Numbered from the stretch's first letter, positions 1 to 8,385 are shown. The stretch is 64,000 nt of DNA from Diaminobutyricimonas sp. LJ205 (GCF_009755725.1 NZ_CP046619.1:1054001-1118000), one strand, 5' to 3'. The notes: generated by a model from the letters alone, not told the origin. A program made the numbers and translations.

Positions 1-582
1 GATCAACTGCGGGGATGGGTTGAACGCCTGGATCGACGAGGTGACGATGATCGACGCCCCCGCCTGCAGGTGCGGGATGGCTGCCCTGGCAGTCCACATC
101 ATCCCGTACAGGTTGGTCTTGAACACCCGATCCAGTTCCTCGGTTTCGAGGTTCTCCAGACCGTCCCGGTTGGCCTGATAGCCGGCGTTCAGGACGAGGA
201 TGTCGAGACCGCCGAGTTCCTCGACGGCACGCGTGACGCTGCTCTGGCAAAACGCCTCATCCCGCCCGTCACCGGGCAGCAGCACGCTCTTCCGCCCCGC
301 CTTCTTGATCCACGACGCGGTGTCCTCGGCATCCGCCTGTTCCTCGGGGAGGTAGGAGATGGCGACATCCGCCCCTTCCCGCGCGAACGCGATCGACGTT
401 GCCCGGCCGATTCCCGAGTCCCCGCCCGTGATCAGGGCGCGGCGACCGACAAGCAGTTCGTGGCCGACATAGCTGTCCTCGCCGTGGTCGGGAGTCGGTT
501 CCGTCTGCTCGGTGAGGCCGGGCTGTTCCTGGCCCTGCTTGGGAAAGCCTTCGCTGCGGAATGCGGTCGTTGGATCAGTCAC
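1..582 (-). CDS. SDR family oxidoreductase, general-stress type (3' end outside window)
   Basis: This is a short-chain dehydrogenase/reductase of the YdaD/YghA type, expected to reduce or oxidise a small carbonyl or alcohol with NAD(P)(H); the substrate is unknown. The visible 194 residues start with a Pro/Glu/Gln-rich extension of about 40 residues, typical of this subfamily. The Rossmann motif TGGDSGIG follows at 52-59, NAG at 132-134, and the active-site serine region TSSIQAF at 181-187. The catalytic Tyr and Lys lie beyond the left edge. The GTG start at 582 is chosen because AAAGGCG lies just upstream and a promoter-like pair sits at 615-643. Reading the minus strand gives an unbroken frame to base 1. 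Confidence 0.9.
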   Translation of the reverse strand, partial: MTDPTTAFRSEGFPKQGQEQPGLTEQTEPTPDHGEDSYVGHELLVGRRALITGGDSGIGRATSIAFAREGADVAISYLPEEQADAEDTASWIKKAGRKSVLLPGDGRDEAFCQSSVTRAVEELGGLDILVLNAGYQANRDGLENLETEELDRVFKTNLYGMMWTARAAIPHLQAGASIIVTSSIQAFNPSPQLI

Positions 583-614
583 GATTGAGAGCGCCTTTCG
601 TCTGTTCCCCCAAA

Positions 615-643
615 ACGCTACGCCCCGCAAACGGGGGTCACAA
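615..643 (-). promoter_or_regulatory. Candidate promoter of the SDR gene with palindromic spacer
   Basis: On the minus strand TTGTGA (638-643) and TAGCGT (615-620) are separated by 17 bases, a good fit to the vegetative sigma factor spacing. The spacer carries the inverted repeat CCCCG-TTTG-CGGGG, which could be a repressor site. The rest of the 583-712 gap shows nothing else. Confidence 0.5.
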
Positions 644-712
644 CGGAATCGGCGGCGGTATGTCTGAGTGCTCGCCGTGAATCCTCGACCGTGGGCCGCG
701 CGGAACGAGCGC

Positions 713-1717
713 TCAGTCGCGCGACACTGCGTCGTCCCGCAACGCCCGCCCGTCCTGCTCATCGAGCGATCGCTGCCGGGCGAGCGATCGTGCTCGGGTC
801 AGGTCACGGGCCGGCAGTCGGATGCCCTCCTCGGCCGGAATACCGGCGAGCAGTTGCCGCGCTCGGACGAGTTCGGCATCCACCTCGGCGCCGAGGACGA
901 GCACGAGATTCGTCAGGTATAGCCAGAGCAGCGCGACGATCCCGCCGCCGATCCAGCCGTAGACGCGCTCGTACCGGCCGACCGTCAGGATGTACACCGC
1001 GAAACCCGCGGTTCCCAGCGCCCACACCGTGACCGCGAACGCGGATCCGTAGCTGACCCAGCGCATCCTGGTGTGCCGGACATTCGGGGTGAAGTAGTAC
1101 AGCACCGACACCAGCAGGAACGCGATCACCGCGATCGGCAGCCACTTGCCGCCATTCCAGACCGTCAGCCAAGGCTCACCGAAGCCCGCGGTGGCGGCGA
1201 TCGCCCGTGCCGCCCTCGGCGTCACCACCAGCATCGTCATGATCAGGCTGAACCCCACCATGAGCACGACGGTGACCAGCAGCATGAGCCCGCGGAACCG
1301 CCAGATCGGGCGGCCCTCCTGCATCTCGTAGACCGCGTTCATCGCCCGCCCGAAGGCGGTCGCGTACGCAGACACGGTCCACAGCGTCAGGCCGAGGCCG
1401 ATGAACATGGCCAGGATCGGCTGGTCGATGCTGAGCAACTGGTCAAGCGGATCCGCCAGCGCCTGAACCGTGGACTCCTGCACGAACTCGCCGGCCAGGG
1501 CGAGCAGCTCGTCGGCGGCATTGGAGCGGCTGTCGAAGACGGCGAACGCGGAGACGACGGCGAGGGATGCCGGGAACAGACTCAGCGCTGCGAAGAAGGT
1601 CAGTGCGGCCGCAGCATCCACGCCGCGATGGCGCCGGAACCCGTGCCACGAGCGCCGCGCCGCGTATCGCCATGCCCGACGGTCGAGTTCCCGACTCGTC
1701 GGCGTCGGCTCAGTCAA
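713..1717 (-). CDS. YihY/BrkB family inner-membrane protein
   Basis: This 334-residue protein is a YihY/BrkB family integral membrane protein whose biochemical role is not settled (older names include ribonuclease BN and virulence factor BrkB). The family shape is visible: a basic cytoplasmic N-terminus, the AALTFFAALSLFPASLAV segment near residue 36, about six membrane spans, the Y-A-T-A-F-G-R-A stretch before the middle spans, and the YGWIGGGIVALLWLYL segment near residue 254. A charged cytoplasmic tail ends the protein. Its start overlaps the 3' end of the upstream DUF6328 gene by 8 bases, so the two are probably co-transcribed and translationally coupled. Confidence 0.9.
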   Translation of the reverse strand: MTEPTPTSRELDRRAWRYAARRSWHGFRRHRGVDAAAALTFFAALSLFPASLAVVSAFAVFDSRSNAADELLALAGEFVQESTVQALADPLDQLLSIDQPILAMFIGLGLTLWTVSAYATAFGRAMNAVYEMQEGRPIWRFRGLMLLVTVVLMVGFSLIMTMLVVTPRAARAIAATAGFGEPWLTVWNGGKWLPIAVIAFLLVSVLYYFTPNVRHTRMRWVSYGSAFAVTVWALGTAGFAVYILTVGRYERVYGWIGGGIVALLWLYLTNLVLVLGAEVDAELVRARQLLAGIPAEEGIRLPARDLTRARSLARQRSLDEQDGRALRDDAVSRD

Positions 1718-2201
1718 GACTCCGTCCGAGCCTGTACGGCACCACCAGCCAGGTGATGGCGATGATCAGCAGGGTCATCGATCCGGCGATGAGGCCGATG
1801 ATCCGGTCGAGGACGAAGTCGAAGATCAGCAGCACCGTGCCGGAGAGGGTGATCGCCACGAGCACGAGCGTGATCTTGAGGATGCGGTTGGCGGTGTCGA
1901 CGATGCGTTGCTTCGCACCTTGGCGGAACAGCGCACGATGCAGGCTCACCGGCGCCAGGGCCAGCACGGTCGCGAGCGCCGCGGTGAGGACCAGGATGAG
2001 GTAGACGATCCGCTGGAAGTCATCGAGTTCGGTGAACCGCGGCTGAAACGCCACGGCGAGCAGGAAGCCGGTGAGGATCTGGGTGCCGGTCTGGGTGACG
2101 CGCAGCTCCTGCAGGATCTCGTTCCAGTTGCGGTCCAGGCGCTCCCGCAGAGTCTCCTCGTTGTCGGGCTGGGGCTCGCGCATCGCTTCATCCGTCGGCA
2201 T
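1710..2201 (-). CDS. DUF6328 family membrane protein
   Basis: This 163-residue protein has an acidic N-terminal segment (about residues 1-25) followed by four hydrophobic spans. The motif ELRVTQTGTQILTGFLL near residue 32 marks it as DUF6328, an actinobacterial membrane family without known function. The ATG at 2201 is preferred because GGAAAG precedes it. The open frame continues far upstream, but that extension lies opposite other genes and has no membrane-protein character. It overlaps yihY by 8 bases, so both are likely one transcript. Confidence 0.85.
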   Translation of the reverse strand: MPTDEAMREPQPDNEETLRERLDRNWNEILQELRVTQTGTQILTGFLLAVAFQPRFTELDDFQRIVYLILVLTAALATVLALAPVSLHRALFRQGAKQRIVDTANRILKITLVLVAITLSGTVLLIFDFVLDRIIGLIAGSMTLLIIAITWLVVPYRLGRSLD

Positions 2202-2288
2202 GCTTTCCAAAGTACCGCCCGTGAGGCGCCTGAGCGTTTGGTTGGAACGACTGGGGTGCCCGAGTCGGGGCCGAGTACCGTGCGAGGC

Positions 2289-2762
2289 ATGACAACGATC
2301 GAGAAGAGCATTGACATCGACGTGCCGATCAGCACCGTTTACAACCAATGGACCCAGTTCGAGTCGTTCCCGCAGTTCATGGGAGGCGTCGACTCGGTGC
2401 GCCAGGTGACTCCGACGCGCACCGTATGGGCAGTCTCCGTGGGCGGAGTGAAGCGTGAGTTCACCGCGGAGATCACAGAGCAGCACCCCGACGAGCGGAT
2501 TGCGTGGGCGAGCATTGACGAGCCCCGGCACGCCGGAGTGGTCACCTTCCACCGGCTCTCCGCGGATCAGACCCGGGTGACGCTGCAGATGGACTGGCAG
2601 CCCGAGGGCCTGGTCGAGAAGGCCGGAGCCGCGCTCCAGGTCGACGACGTCCAGGTCGGCAGCGATCTGAAGAAATTCAAGGAGCTGATCGAGGACCGCG
2701 GGTTTGAGGAGGGCGGCTGGCGCGGCGACGTCGACCGCGATGCGGACGCCACCGGTCGCTGA
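2289..2762 (+). CDS. SRPBCC family (polyketide cyclase/START-like) protein
   Basis: This 157-residue protein has the SRPBCC helix-grip fold signature of small stand-alone members: a start in EKSIDIDVPISTVYNQWTQF, then FPQFMGGVDSV, and the long C-terminal helix with VGSDLKKFKELIE. Such proteins bind a hydrophobic ligand in a cavity, but the ligand is unknown here. A charged tail of about 20 residues follows the domain. The ATG at 2289 gives the family's normal N-terminus. It is divergent from the DUF6328-yihY pair and is followed by a strong hairpin at 2783-2812, so it is probably monocistronic. Confidence 0.85.
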   Translation: MTTIEKSIDIDVPISTVYNQWTQFESFPQFMGGVDSVRQVTPTRTVWAVSVGGVKREFTAEITEQHPDERIAWASIDEPRHAGVVTFHRLSADQTRVTLQMDWQPEGLVEKAGAALQVDDVQVGSDLKKFKELIEDRGFEEGGWRGDVDRDADATGR

Positions 2763-2782
2763 TCCGCGCCACCCACCTTGCT

Positions 2783-2812
2783 GCGCACGCTGGGCTGAGG
2801 CCCAGCGTGCGC
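2783..2812 (+). terminator. Perfect 13-bp hairpin after the SRPBCC gene
   Basis: GCGCACGCTGGGC pairs perfectly with its complement across a TGAG loop. It lacks a T-tract, so it may be a weak intrinsic terminator or an mRNA 3' stabiliser. It ends 3 bases before the TAATCT element in front of the PrsW gene. Confidence 0.6.
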
Positions 2813-2815
2813 CAC

Positions 2816-2821
2816 TAATCT
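2816..2821 (+). promoter_or_regulatory. Candidate -10 element of the PrsW gene
   Basis: TAATCT fits the -10 consensus and lies 7 bases before the ATG at 2829. That spacing would give a leaderless or near-leaderless mRNA. A GGAG sits within the 7 bases, so ordinary initiation from an upstream promoter is also possible. No good -35 is visible because the hairpin occupies that position. Confidence 0.35.
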
Positions 2822-2828
2822 GGAGCCC

Positions 2829-4022
2829 ATGGAGCCGTACGCGCAGCGCGTTCCCGACGCGCCGTTCCCCGTGCAGCAGGGAACACACAACGCAACGCAG
2901 CCTGTGCTGGTGCGGCCGGTTCGCCCGCGACCAGGACTGGCGCTCGCCGGAACCGCCGGCGTCGTCCTCGCCGGGATCGCGCTGCTCGTGGTGTTCGGCT
3001 ACCTCGTCGCTGTGCTCGGCGCCAGCGGGTTCCTGGTGGCAGGAATCATCGCGCTCGTTCCGTTGACGATCGTGGTGCTCGTCGTGCGCTGGATCGACCG
3101 ATGGGAGCCCGAGCCCCGCACGATCCTCGCTTTCGCCTTCCTGTGGGGCGCCGGGGTGTCGGTGCTGTTCGCGCTCCTCGTGGACAGTGAGGTGCAGAAC
3201 CTCATCAACGCGATGGGCGGCACCGCCGACCAGTTCCAGTTCGCTCAGGCAGCAGTTCAGGCACCCATCGTCGAGGAGTTCGGCAAGGGCCTGGGCCTGC
3301 TGCTGATCTTCCTGTTCGCCAGGCGCTACTTCGACGGCCCGGTCGACGGCATCGTCTATGCAGCCTGCGTCGGGGCCGGATTCGCCTTCACCGAGAACAT
3401 CCAGTACTTCGGGATCGCGATCCTCGAGGGCGGCGGCCTTGGCCCGATCGCCGGCGTGTTCATCGTCCGGGGCCTGATGTCGCCATTCGCCCATGTCATG
3501 TTCACCGCGATCACCGGATTCGCGATCGGCGTCGCCGCGCACCGAGCGGGGATGTTCGCGGGAGTGCTCGCCTTCTTCGTCGGCCTGGTGCCGGCCATCC
3601 TGCTGCATGCTTTCTGGAACGGGGCGCTCTTCTTCGTGCCGGACTTCTTCGGCTACTACGTGCTCGTGCAGGTTCCGCTCTTCCTGCTGGCGATCGGGTT
3701 CGTCGTCTACCTGCGCAAGCAGGAGCAGCGCCTGACCTTCGCCCGGTTGCATGAGTACGCCGAGGCAGGCTGGTTCAACCCCGCCGAGATTCCCGTGCTG
3801 GCCACCGCCGCGGGTCGCCGTCAGGCGAAACGCTGGGCGGCGTCTTACGGGCTGTCCCGCCAGATGAGGCGGTACATCGCCGACGCAACCGGGCTCGCGT
3901 TCGTGCGCCAGCGCCTCATCCGCGGCCACGACGACGCGCACACCCGAGACGAGGAACGCCAGTCCCTGAATGCGATCGTCGCCTCCCGCCGAGCGCTGCA
4001 GGGCGTCCCCGTCCGTCGCTGA
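2829..4022 (+). CDS. PrsW family intramembrane metalloprotease
   Basis: This 397-residue multi-pass membrane protein carries the PrsW/CAAX-protease-like motif set. It has paired glutamates with a lysine (E149, E150, K153 in IVEEFGKG), FxxxEN at 185-190 (FAFTEN), a conserved His at 222 in HVMFTAITGFAIG, and a further His in LLHAFWNG near 266. Relatives such as Bacillus PrsW cleave anti-sigma factors within the membrane; no anti-sigma gene is adjacent here. The N-terminal 35 residues and the last 100 are cytoplasmic and charged. The ATG at 2829 is preceded by GGAG. The gene stands alone between hairpins. Confidence 0.9.
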   Translation: MEPYAQRVPDAPFPVQQGTHNATQPVLVRPVRPRPGLALAGTAGVVLAGIALLVVFGYLVAVLGASGFLVAGIIALVPLTIVVLVVRWIDRWEPEPRTILAFAFLWGAGVSVLFALLVDSEVQNLINAMGGTADQFQFAQAAVQAPIVEEFGKGLGLLLIFLFARRYFDGPVDGIVYAACVGAGFAFTENIQYFGIAILEGGGLGPIAGVFIVRGLMSPFAHVMFTAITGFAIGVAAHRAGMFAGVLAFFVGLVPAILLHAFWNGALFFVPDFFGYYVLVQVPLFLLAIGFVVYLRKQEQRLTFARLHEYAEAGWFNPAEIPVLATAAGRRQAKRWAASYGLSRQMRRYIADATGLAFVRQRLIRGHDDAHTRDEERQSLNAIVASRRALQGVPVRR

Positions 4023-4095
4023 AAACCGCCGTCGCAGGCGCTGGCGTCGCGGATCGCTGGCGCGATCCCCTTAGCTCCAGCGCGCGCGTTAAACC

Positions 4096-4145
4096 CTCGA
4101 CCCCCGGGGCTGCGGCACTGCCTGCGAGTCTCCACGGGGGTCGAG
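4096..4145. repeat. Long-loop inverted repeat upstream of helD
   Basis: CTCGACCCCCG (4096-4106) is repeated inverted as CGGGGGTCGAG (4135-4145) across a 28-base loop. It lies in the 228-base gap before helD and could be a terminator for prsW or a leader structure. Confidence 0.4.
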
Positions 4146-4214
4146 TTGTGATACCAGCATGCGCTCTCATCTCGAACCACGCAAGACCCGTTCGATCTGG
4201 TCATTCGATGCGCG

Positions 4215-4220
4215 TAAGAT
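4215..4220 (+). promoter_or_regulatory. Candidate -10 element of helD
   Basis: TAAGAT lies 30 bases before the GTG start of helD and fits a vegetative -10. A clear -35 is not visible. CGAGGG at about 4236-4241 may be the ribosome binding site. Confidence 0.35.
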
Positions 4221-4250
4221 TGATGCCCTTGAACCCGAGGGTGCATCACA

Positions 4251-6458
4251 GTGACCAATCAAGAACTTCAACGCGAGCGCGACTACGTCGCCGGGCTCTA
4301 CGAACGGCTCGACGCCGTGCGGCACGAGGCCGAGCAGGCGCTCGCGCAAGTGCGCAAACAGACGCCAGGCGGAACCCACCAGCACCGCTCTGAACGCGAC
4401 GCGTTCACCCGTGTCTACGAGGACCGCATCGTGCAATTGCGCGAGGTCGACCAGCACCTGGCTTTCGGCAAGCTGACTCCGGATGCCGGTGAACCGCGGT
4501 ACATCGGCCGGATCGGTCTCCGCGATGAGAATCGTGAACCGATTCTGCTCGATTGGCGTGCGCCGCAGGCGAGCGCCTTCTACCAGGCGACCGCGGCGAC
4601 ACCGCTCGGAATGCGCGCACGCCGCCACCTGACCAGTCGCGGCCGTGATGTGGTCGCCATCAGCGACGACATCTTCGACGAGTCATTGCTCGGTGAAGAG
4701 GTGGCTGGCGAGTCTGCGCTGCTTGCCGCGCTGACCGCCCAGCGCACCGGCCGGATGCATGACATCGTCGCCACCATCCAGGCGGAACAGGATCGCATCA
4801 TCCGCAGCGACCTGCGTGGCGTGCTCGTCGTGCAGGGCGGCCCTGGCACCGGGAAAACGGCGGTCGCACTGCACCGCGCCGCGTACCTGCTGTACGAGAA
4901 CCGCAACCAATTGGCCCGCAGTGGGGTGCTCATCATTGGCCCGTCCCGCAGCTTCCTGCAGTACATCGAGCAGGTGCTGCCGTCCCTCGGCGAGACCGGC
5001 GTGGTGCTCGCCAGCGTCGGCCAGCTCTACCCGGGCATCGACGCCCAACGCGACGACATCGCTGAGGTCGCCGAACTCAAGGGCAGCAAGCAGATGGCCG
5101 AGCTGCTCAAACGCGCGGTGAAGAGCAGGCAGATCGTGCCCACCGAGACCCAGATCGTCGACGTCAGCGGCGAACGGCTCGAAGTGCGGCCCGAGCTCAT
5201 CGAACAGGCCATGCGCGAGGCATGGCAGACCCGCAAGCCGCACAACGTCGCCCGGGTCACCTTCAACAAGTCAGCACTCAAGGCGCTCACTCGTCAGCTC
5301 GCCGCACAGCTGCGCACGCACGGCAACACCATCGACGACTCGGATCTGCCGATGCTGCGTGAAGACATCCGCTCGAGCTACGACGTGCGCGTCGCGCTGA
5401 ACACCGCCTGGCTGCCACTGACCCCCGAGAAGCTGATCCAGGATCTGTACGCCAGGCCGAACTGGCTGGCATCGCTGACTCCACGGTGGACGCCCGAGAA
5501 ACGCGCGCTGCTGCGACGGGCCCGCGACGCGGAGTTCACCATCTCCGACATCCCGCTGCTCGATGAAGCCGCTGAATTGCTCGGCGAGACCGACCCGGTC
5601 GGCGACGCCCGGCAGAAGGAAGAACGCCAGCAGCGCAAGCGCGACATCGAGAACGCCGAGCAGGCGATCCGGAACATGGGTGTCGAAGGCCTGGTCAATG
5701 CGGAAGCCCTCGCCGAGGGCTTTGCCCCGAGCGCCGAACGGTTGACTGCGGCTGAGCGCGCGGCCTCCGACCGCACCTGGACGTTCGGCCACATCGTCGT
5801 CGACGAGGCGCAGGAACTCTCGCCGATGCAGTGGCGGGTGCTGCTGCGCCGCGGGCCGATGCGAAGCTTCACGATCGTCGGCGACATCGCCCAGGCCAGC
5901 TCAGCGGCGGCCGCCCACAGTTGGAATACCGCCCTGGCCACCTTGACGCCCGACTTCCGCCTCGAAGAACTCACCGTGAACTACCGCACGCCGGCGCAGA
6001 TCACCGAGGCCGCCGAACGCTTCGCCCACTCGCGGAATTTGCCGATCACGCCGTCCCGGGCGGTGCGCCGCTCGGACTGGGAGATCTTCCGGCGCCGCAC
6101 CAATGAAGCCGGGCTGACCGCAGCCGTCATCGACGCGGTACGTGAGGACCGCTCCATCGACACCGGCGGCACCATCGCGGTGATCGCGGACGACGCCATG
6201 GTGCTCAGCGTGCGCGACTGGCTGCAAGCGGAGTTTGGGGCGGAACTCGTTGCCCTCGGCACCGCTTCCCTCGCGAAGCCGATCACGGTGCTCTCCCCGC
6301 AGACGGCCAAGGGCCTCGAGTTCGACGCGGTCGTGCTGGTCGAGCCCGCGCAAATCGAACGGTCCGGCAGCCGCGGCGCGAGCTCGTTGTACGTCGCTGC
6401 CACCCGTCCGACCCAGCGCCTGCATATAGTGACAACCGAGGAGATCGCCCTCGACTGA
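4251..6458 (+). CDS. helD: HelD-type UvrD-like ATPase (RNA polymerase recycling)
   Basis: This 735-residue superfamily 1 helicase-like ATPase is of the HelD class, which removes RNA polymerase from DNA or nucleic acid rather than unwinding duplexes. The N-terminal 90 residues form a charged coiled-coil arm followed by the HelD marker ILLDWRAPQASAFYQ at about 98-112. Walker A GGPGTGKT is at 196-203, Walker B VVDEAQE near 517, and the C-terminal motif YVAATRPTQRL near 713. A subset of actinobacterial HelD proteins (HelR) protects against rifamycins; the sequence alone cannot say whether this one does. It has a GTG start and is followed 12 bases later by an oxidoreductase on the same strand. Confidence 0.9.
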   Translation: MTNQELQRERDYVAGLYERLDAVRHEAEQALAQVRKQTPGGTHQHRSERDAFTRVYEDRIVQLREVDQHLAFGKLTPDAGEPRYIGRIGLRDENREPILLDWRAPQASAFYQATAATPLGMRARRHLTSRGRDVVAISDDIFDESLLGEEVAGESALLAALTAQRTGRMHDIVATIQAEQDRIIRSDLRGVLVVQGGPGTGKTAVALHRAAYLLYENRNQLARSGVLIIGPSRSFLQYIEQVLPSLGETGVVLASVGQLYPGIDAQRDDIAEVAELKGSKQMAELLKRAVKSRQIVPTETQIVDVSGERLEVRPELIEQAMREAWQTRKPHNVARVTFNKSALKALTRQLAAQLRTHGNTIDDSDLPMLREDIRSSYDVRVALNTAWLPLTPEKLIQDLYARPNWLASLTPRWTPEKRALLRRARDAEFTISDIPLLDEAAELLGETDPVGDARQKEERQQRKRDIENAEQAIRNMGVEGLVNAEALAEGFAPSAERLTAAERAASDRTWTFGHIVVDEAQELSPMQWRVLLRRGPMRSFTIVGDIAQASSAAAAHSWNTALATLTPDFRLEELTVNYRTPAQITEAAERFAHSRNLPITPSRAVRRSDWEIFRRRTNEAGLTAAVIDAVREDRSIDTGGTIAVIADDAMVLSVRDWLQAEFGAELVALGTASLAKPITVLSPQTAKGLEFDAVVLVEPAQIERSGSRGASSLYVAATRPTQRLHIVTTEEIALD

Positions 6459-6470
6459 ACAGGGGAACGG

Positions 6471-7376
6471 ATGTCTCGGGCAGCGCGCTTTCACGAGATC
6501 GGCGATGACGCCGCAGTCACAGTTGACGAAGTCGACGAGCCGAGACCGGGCAGCGGGCAGGTCCGCATCCGGGTCAGCCATTCCAGCCTGAACCGCGCCG
6601 ACCTCAAGGTGCGCGCCGGCTTGTTCCTGCCGGGGATGCCGAAATCCCTTCCCTCGGGTCTTGGCTGGGACGCCGCGGGCGTGATCGATGAGGTGGGTGA
6701 CGCGGTCACCGGATTCGCGCCCGGCGATGAAGTGTTCGGACTGGTGCGCCTGGGCGGACTGGCCGAGTTGGCGATCGCGAAGGCCAGCTCGGTGGCCAGG
6801 AAGCCCACGGGTCTTCCCTGGGACGTGGCCGGGGCGCTGCCCACGGTAGGGCAGACCGCACTGGATGTCGTCGACTCCCAGTCGATCGACGAGAACGACA
6901 CGGTGCTGGTGAGCGCCGCTGCAGGGGGAGTCGGGCTGATCGTCGCCCAGTTAGCGCGGATCCGCGGCGCGCATGTGCTCGGCACCGCCAGCGAGGCGAA
7001 TGCTGCGTTCCTGGAGTCGATCGGCGTGCGGCCGATCGTTTATGGGCAGGGCCTCGCCGAACGCCTGCTCGACAGCGGCGCCGATGTCACCGTGGTTTTG
7101 GACCAGGCGGGTGCGGACACCGTACGCGCGGCGCTGGAACTCGGCATCGACCCCGACCGGATCAACAGCATCGCCGACGACGCCCGCGACCTGGGCGTAC
7201 GCACGGTCGGCCAGGGCAAGGCCGACCCGGAGCGGCTCGAGACGCTTGCCGAACTGATCGCCGACGGGTCGGTGGTGCTGCCCATCGAGGCCAGTTACCG
7301 GCTCGATGAGATTGACGCCGCGCTGCGCCGATACGCGACGGGACACCTGCGCGGCAAGGTCTCCGTCGTCATCTGA
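6471..7376 (+). CDS. Zinc-independent NADP-dependent medium-chain oxidoreductase
   Basis: This 301-residue protein belongs to the quinone-oxidoreductase-like branch of the medium-chain dehydrogenase family. The N-terminal GroES-like domain (VRIRVSHSSLNRADLKVRAG, GLGWDAAGVIDEVG) lacks the zinc-ligand cysteines. The nucleotide-binding motif AAAGGVGLIVAQLA lies near 146-159, and the C-terminus has the usual HLRGKVSVVI ending. It probably reduces an enone or quinone with NADPH. It starts 12 bases after helD with GGGGAACGG upstream, so it may share that transcript. No substrate can be assigned. Confidence 0.9.
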   Translation: MSRAARFHEIGDDAAVTVDEVDEPRPGSGQVRIRVSHSSLNRADLKVRAGLFLPGMPKSLPSGLGWDAAGVIDEVGDAVTGFAPGDEVFGLVRLGGLAELAIAKASSVARKPTGLPWDVAGALPTVGQTALDVVDSQSIDENDTVLVSAAAGGVGLIVAQLARIRGAHVLGTASEANAAFLESIGVRPIVYGQGLAERLLDSGADVTVVLDQAGADTVRAALELGIDPDRINSIADDARDLGVRTVGQGKADPERLETLAELIADGSVVLPIEASYRLDEIDAALRRYATGHLRGKVSVVI

Positions 7377-7500
7377 TCAGCAGCGACACGCCGGTGCCCC
7401 CTGAATTGGGGTAGTCGCGTGGCCTGTTCGGGGGGCAGTCGATCTTCAAGGTCGGGTTTAGCGTTACCCCTGAGAGCACTACCGCTGGGGGGCGGAAATA

Positions 7501-8364
7501 ATGTCTGAGGGGGTTTCAGACGTTGACACGGCCGGGGGCCCTACGGGGCCCCCGTTCCGGGTAGGCGTCGACTGGTCTGAATCACTCCGCATTCGCGGTG
7601 CCGGCCACCAGACCATGCGCGACTGCCTCGGCGCCCGCGATTCGACCCCACGGTTGCCCCGGCTCAGCCGGTTCCTCGGCTTGCATCCGCTCACTCCCGC
7701 CGCTCGATCGCTGTACCGTCGGGCGCTCACCCAGCGCGCTGTCGCCGAGTTGCTTGAGGAACTCGGTGTGCGCTGGGACATCCTGCATGGCGTGCCCTGC
7801 CCGCAGGGCGGACCCCAGCTGGATCACCTGGTGATCGGACCTGCCGGCGTGTTCGTCATCCGCGGTTTCGACTTCCGCGCCGCCGACGTCTGGGTGAACG
7901 AGGAAGGCCTGCGCGCCGGCGGGCGGAAGCATCCGCTCGCCGACCTGATCGCGCAGGCGACCTCCGCTGCGCAGTGGCTGGAAACCGCGACCGGGCTGCA
8001 GCCCGCCGCCCGGGCCGTGGCCGTGGTGCTCGAGCCCGCGAAGATCTGGACCAAACGTGACTCGGATGCCGTCGCAGTGGTCACCGGCAAGGCCCTGGTC
8101 ACCTGGCTGCTCGGGCAACCGCAGGTGCTGTCCGGCGCCGAGGTGGCGATGCTCTCGGATGCCGCGGACCGACCGACGACCTGGGACACTGCCGGTCTGG
8201 ACCTCGGCGCTGAAATCGATCTGAGCACCCGCTTCGACGCGCTGCGCGCCGAAGTCGAATCCGCGGCACGGCGCCGCAAAGTCTGGGGTATCAGTGGTGT
8301 GGTCGCGGCTGCCGCCATGGCCTGGGCTGGCGCGTTCGGGATCGTCCTGATCCAGATCAGCTGA
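7501..8364 (+). CDS. NERD domain protein with C-terminal membrane anchor
   Basis: This 287-residue protein contains a nuclease-related domain. VRWDILHGVPCPQG is followed by QLDHLVIGPAGVFVI (about 100-120), the D-H...G pattern of the NERD core, which resembles the restriction-endonuclease fold. The segment from 1 to 75 is Arg/Pro-rich and probably disordered. A single hydrophobic span at about 262-285 ends the protein, giving a cytoplasmic domain tethered to the membrane. Function is unknown for this family, and nuclease activity is only inferred from the fold. The ATG at 7501 follows a GGGGGGCGG stretch. It is 21 bases from the VanZ gene, so an operon is likely. Confidence 0.8.
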   Translation: MSEGVSDVDTAGGPTGPPFRVGVDWSESLRIRGAGHQTMRDCLGARDSTPRLPRLSRFLGLHPLTPAARSLYRRALTQRAVAELLEELGVRWDILHGVPCPQGGPQLDHLVIGPAGVFVIRGFDFRAADVWVNEEGLRAGGRKHPLADLIAQATSAAQWLETATGLQPAARAVAVVLEPAKIWTKRDSDAVAVVTGKALVTWLLGQPQVLSGAEVAMLSDAADRPTTWDTAGLDLGAEIDLSTRFDALRAEVESAARRRKVWGISGVVAAAAMAWAGAFGIVLIQIS

Positions 8365-8385
8365 GCGGGGCGCAGAATAGTCACC

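Noticed and set aside
2202-3941. Upstream extension of the DUF6328 frame
   Set aside because: The added residues are antisense to the SRPBCC and PrsW genes, are charged low-complexity sequence, and a good ribosome binding site precedes the ATG at 2201.
4023-4250. Rifamycin-associated element upstream of helD
   Set aside because: The inverted repeat there does not match what I recall of that element and its loop is too long, so I recorded it only as a repeat.
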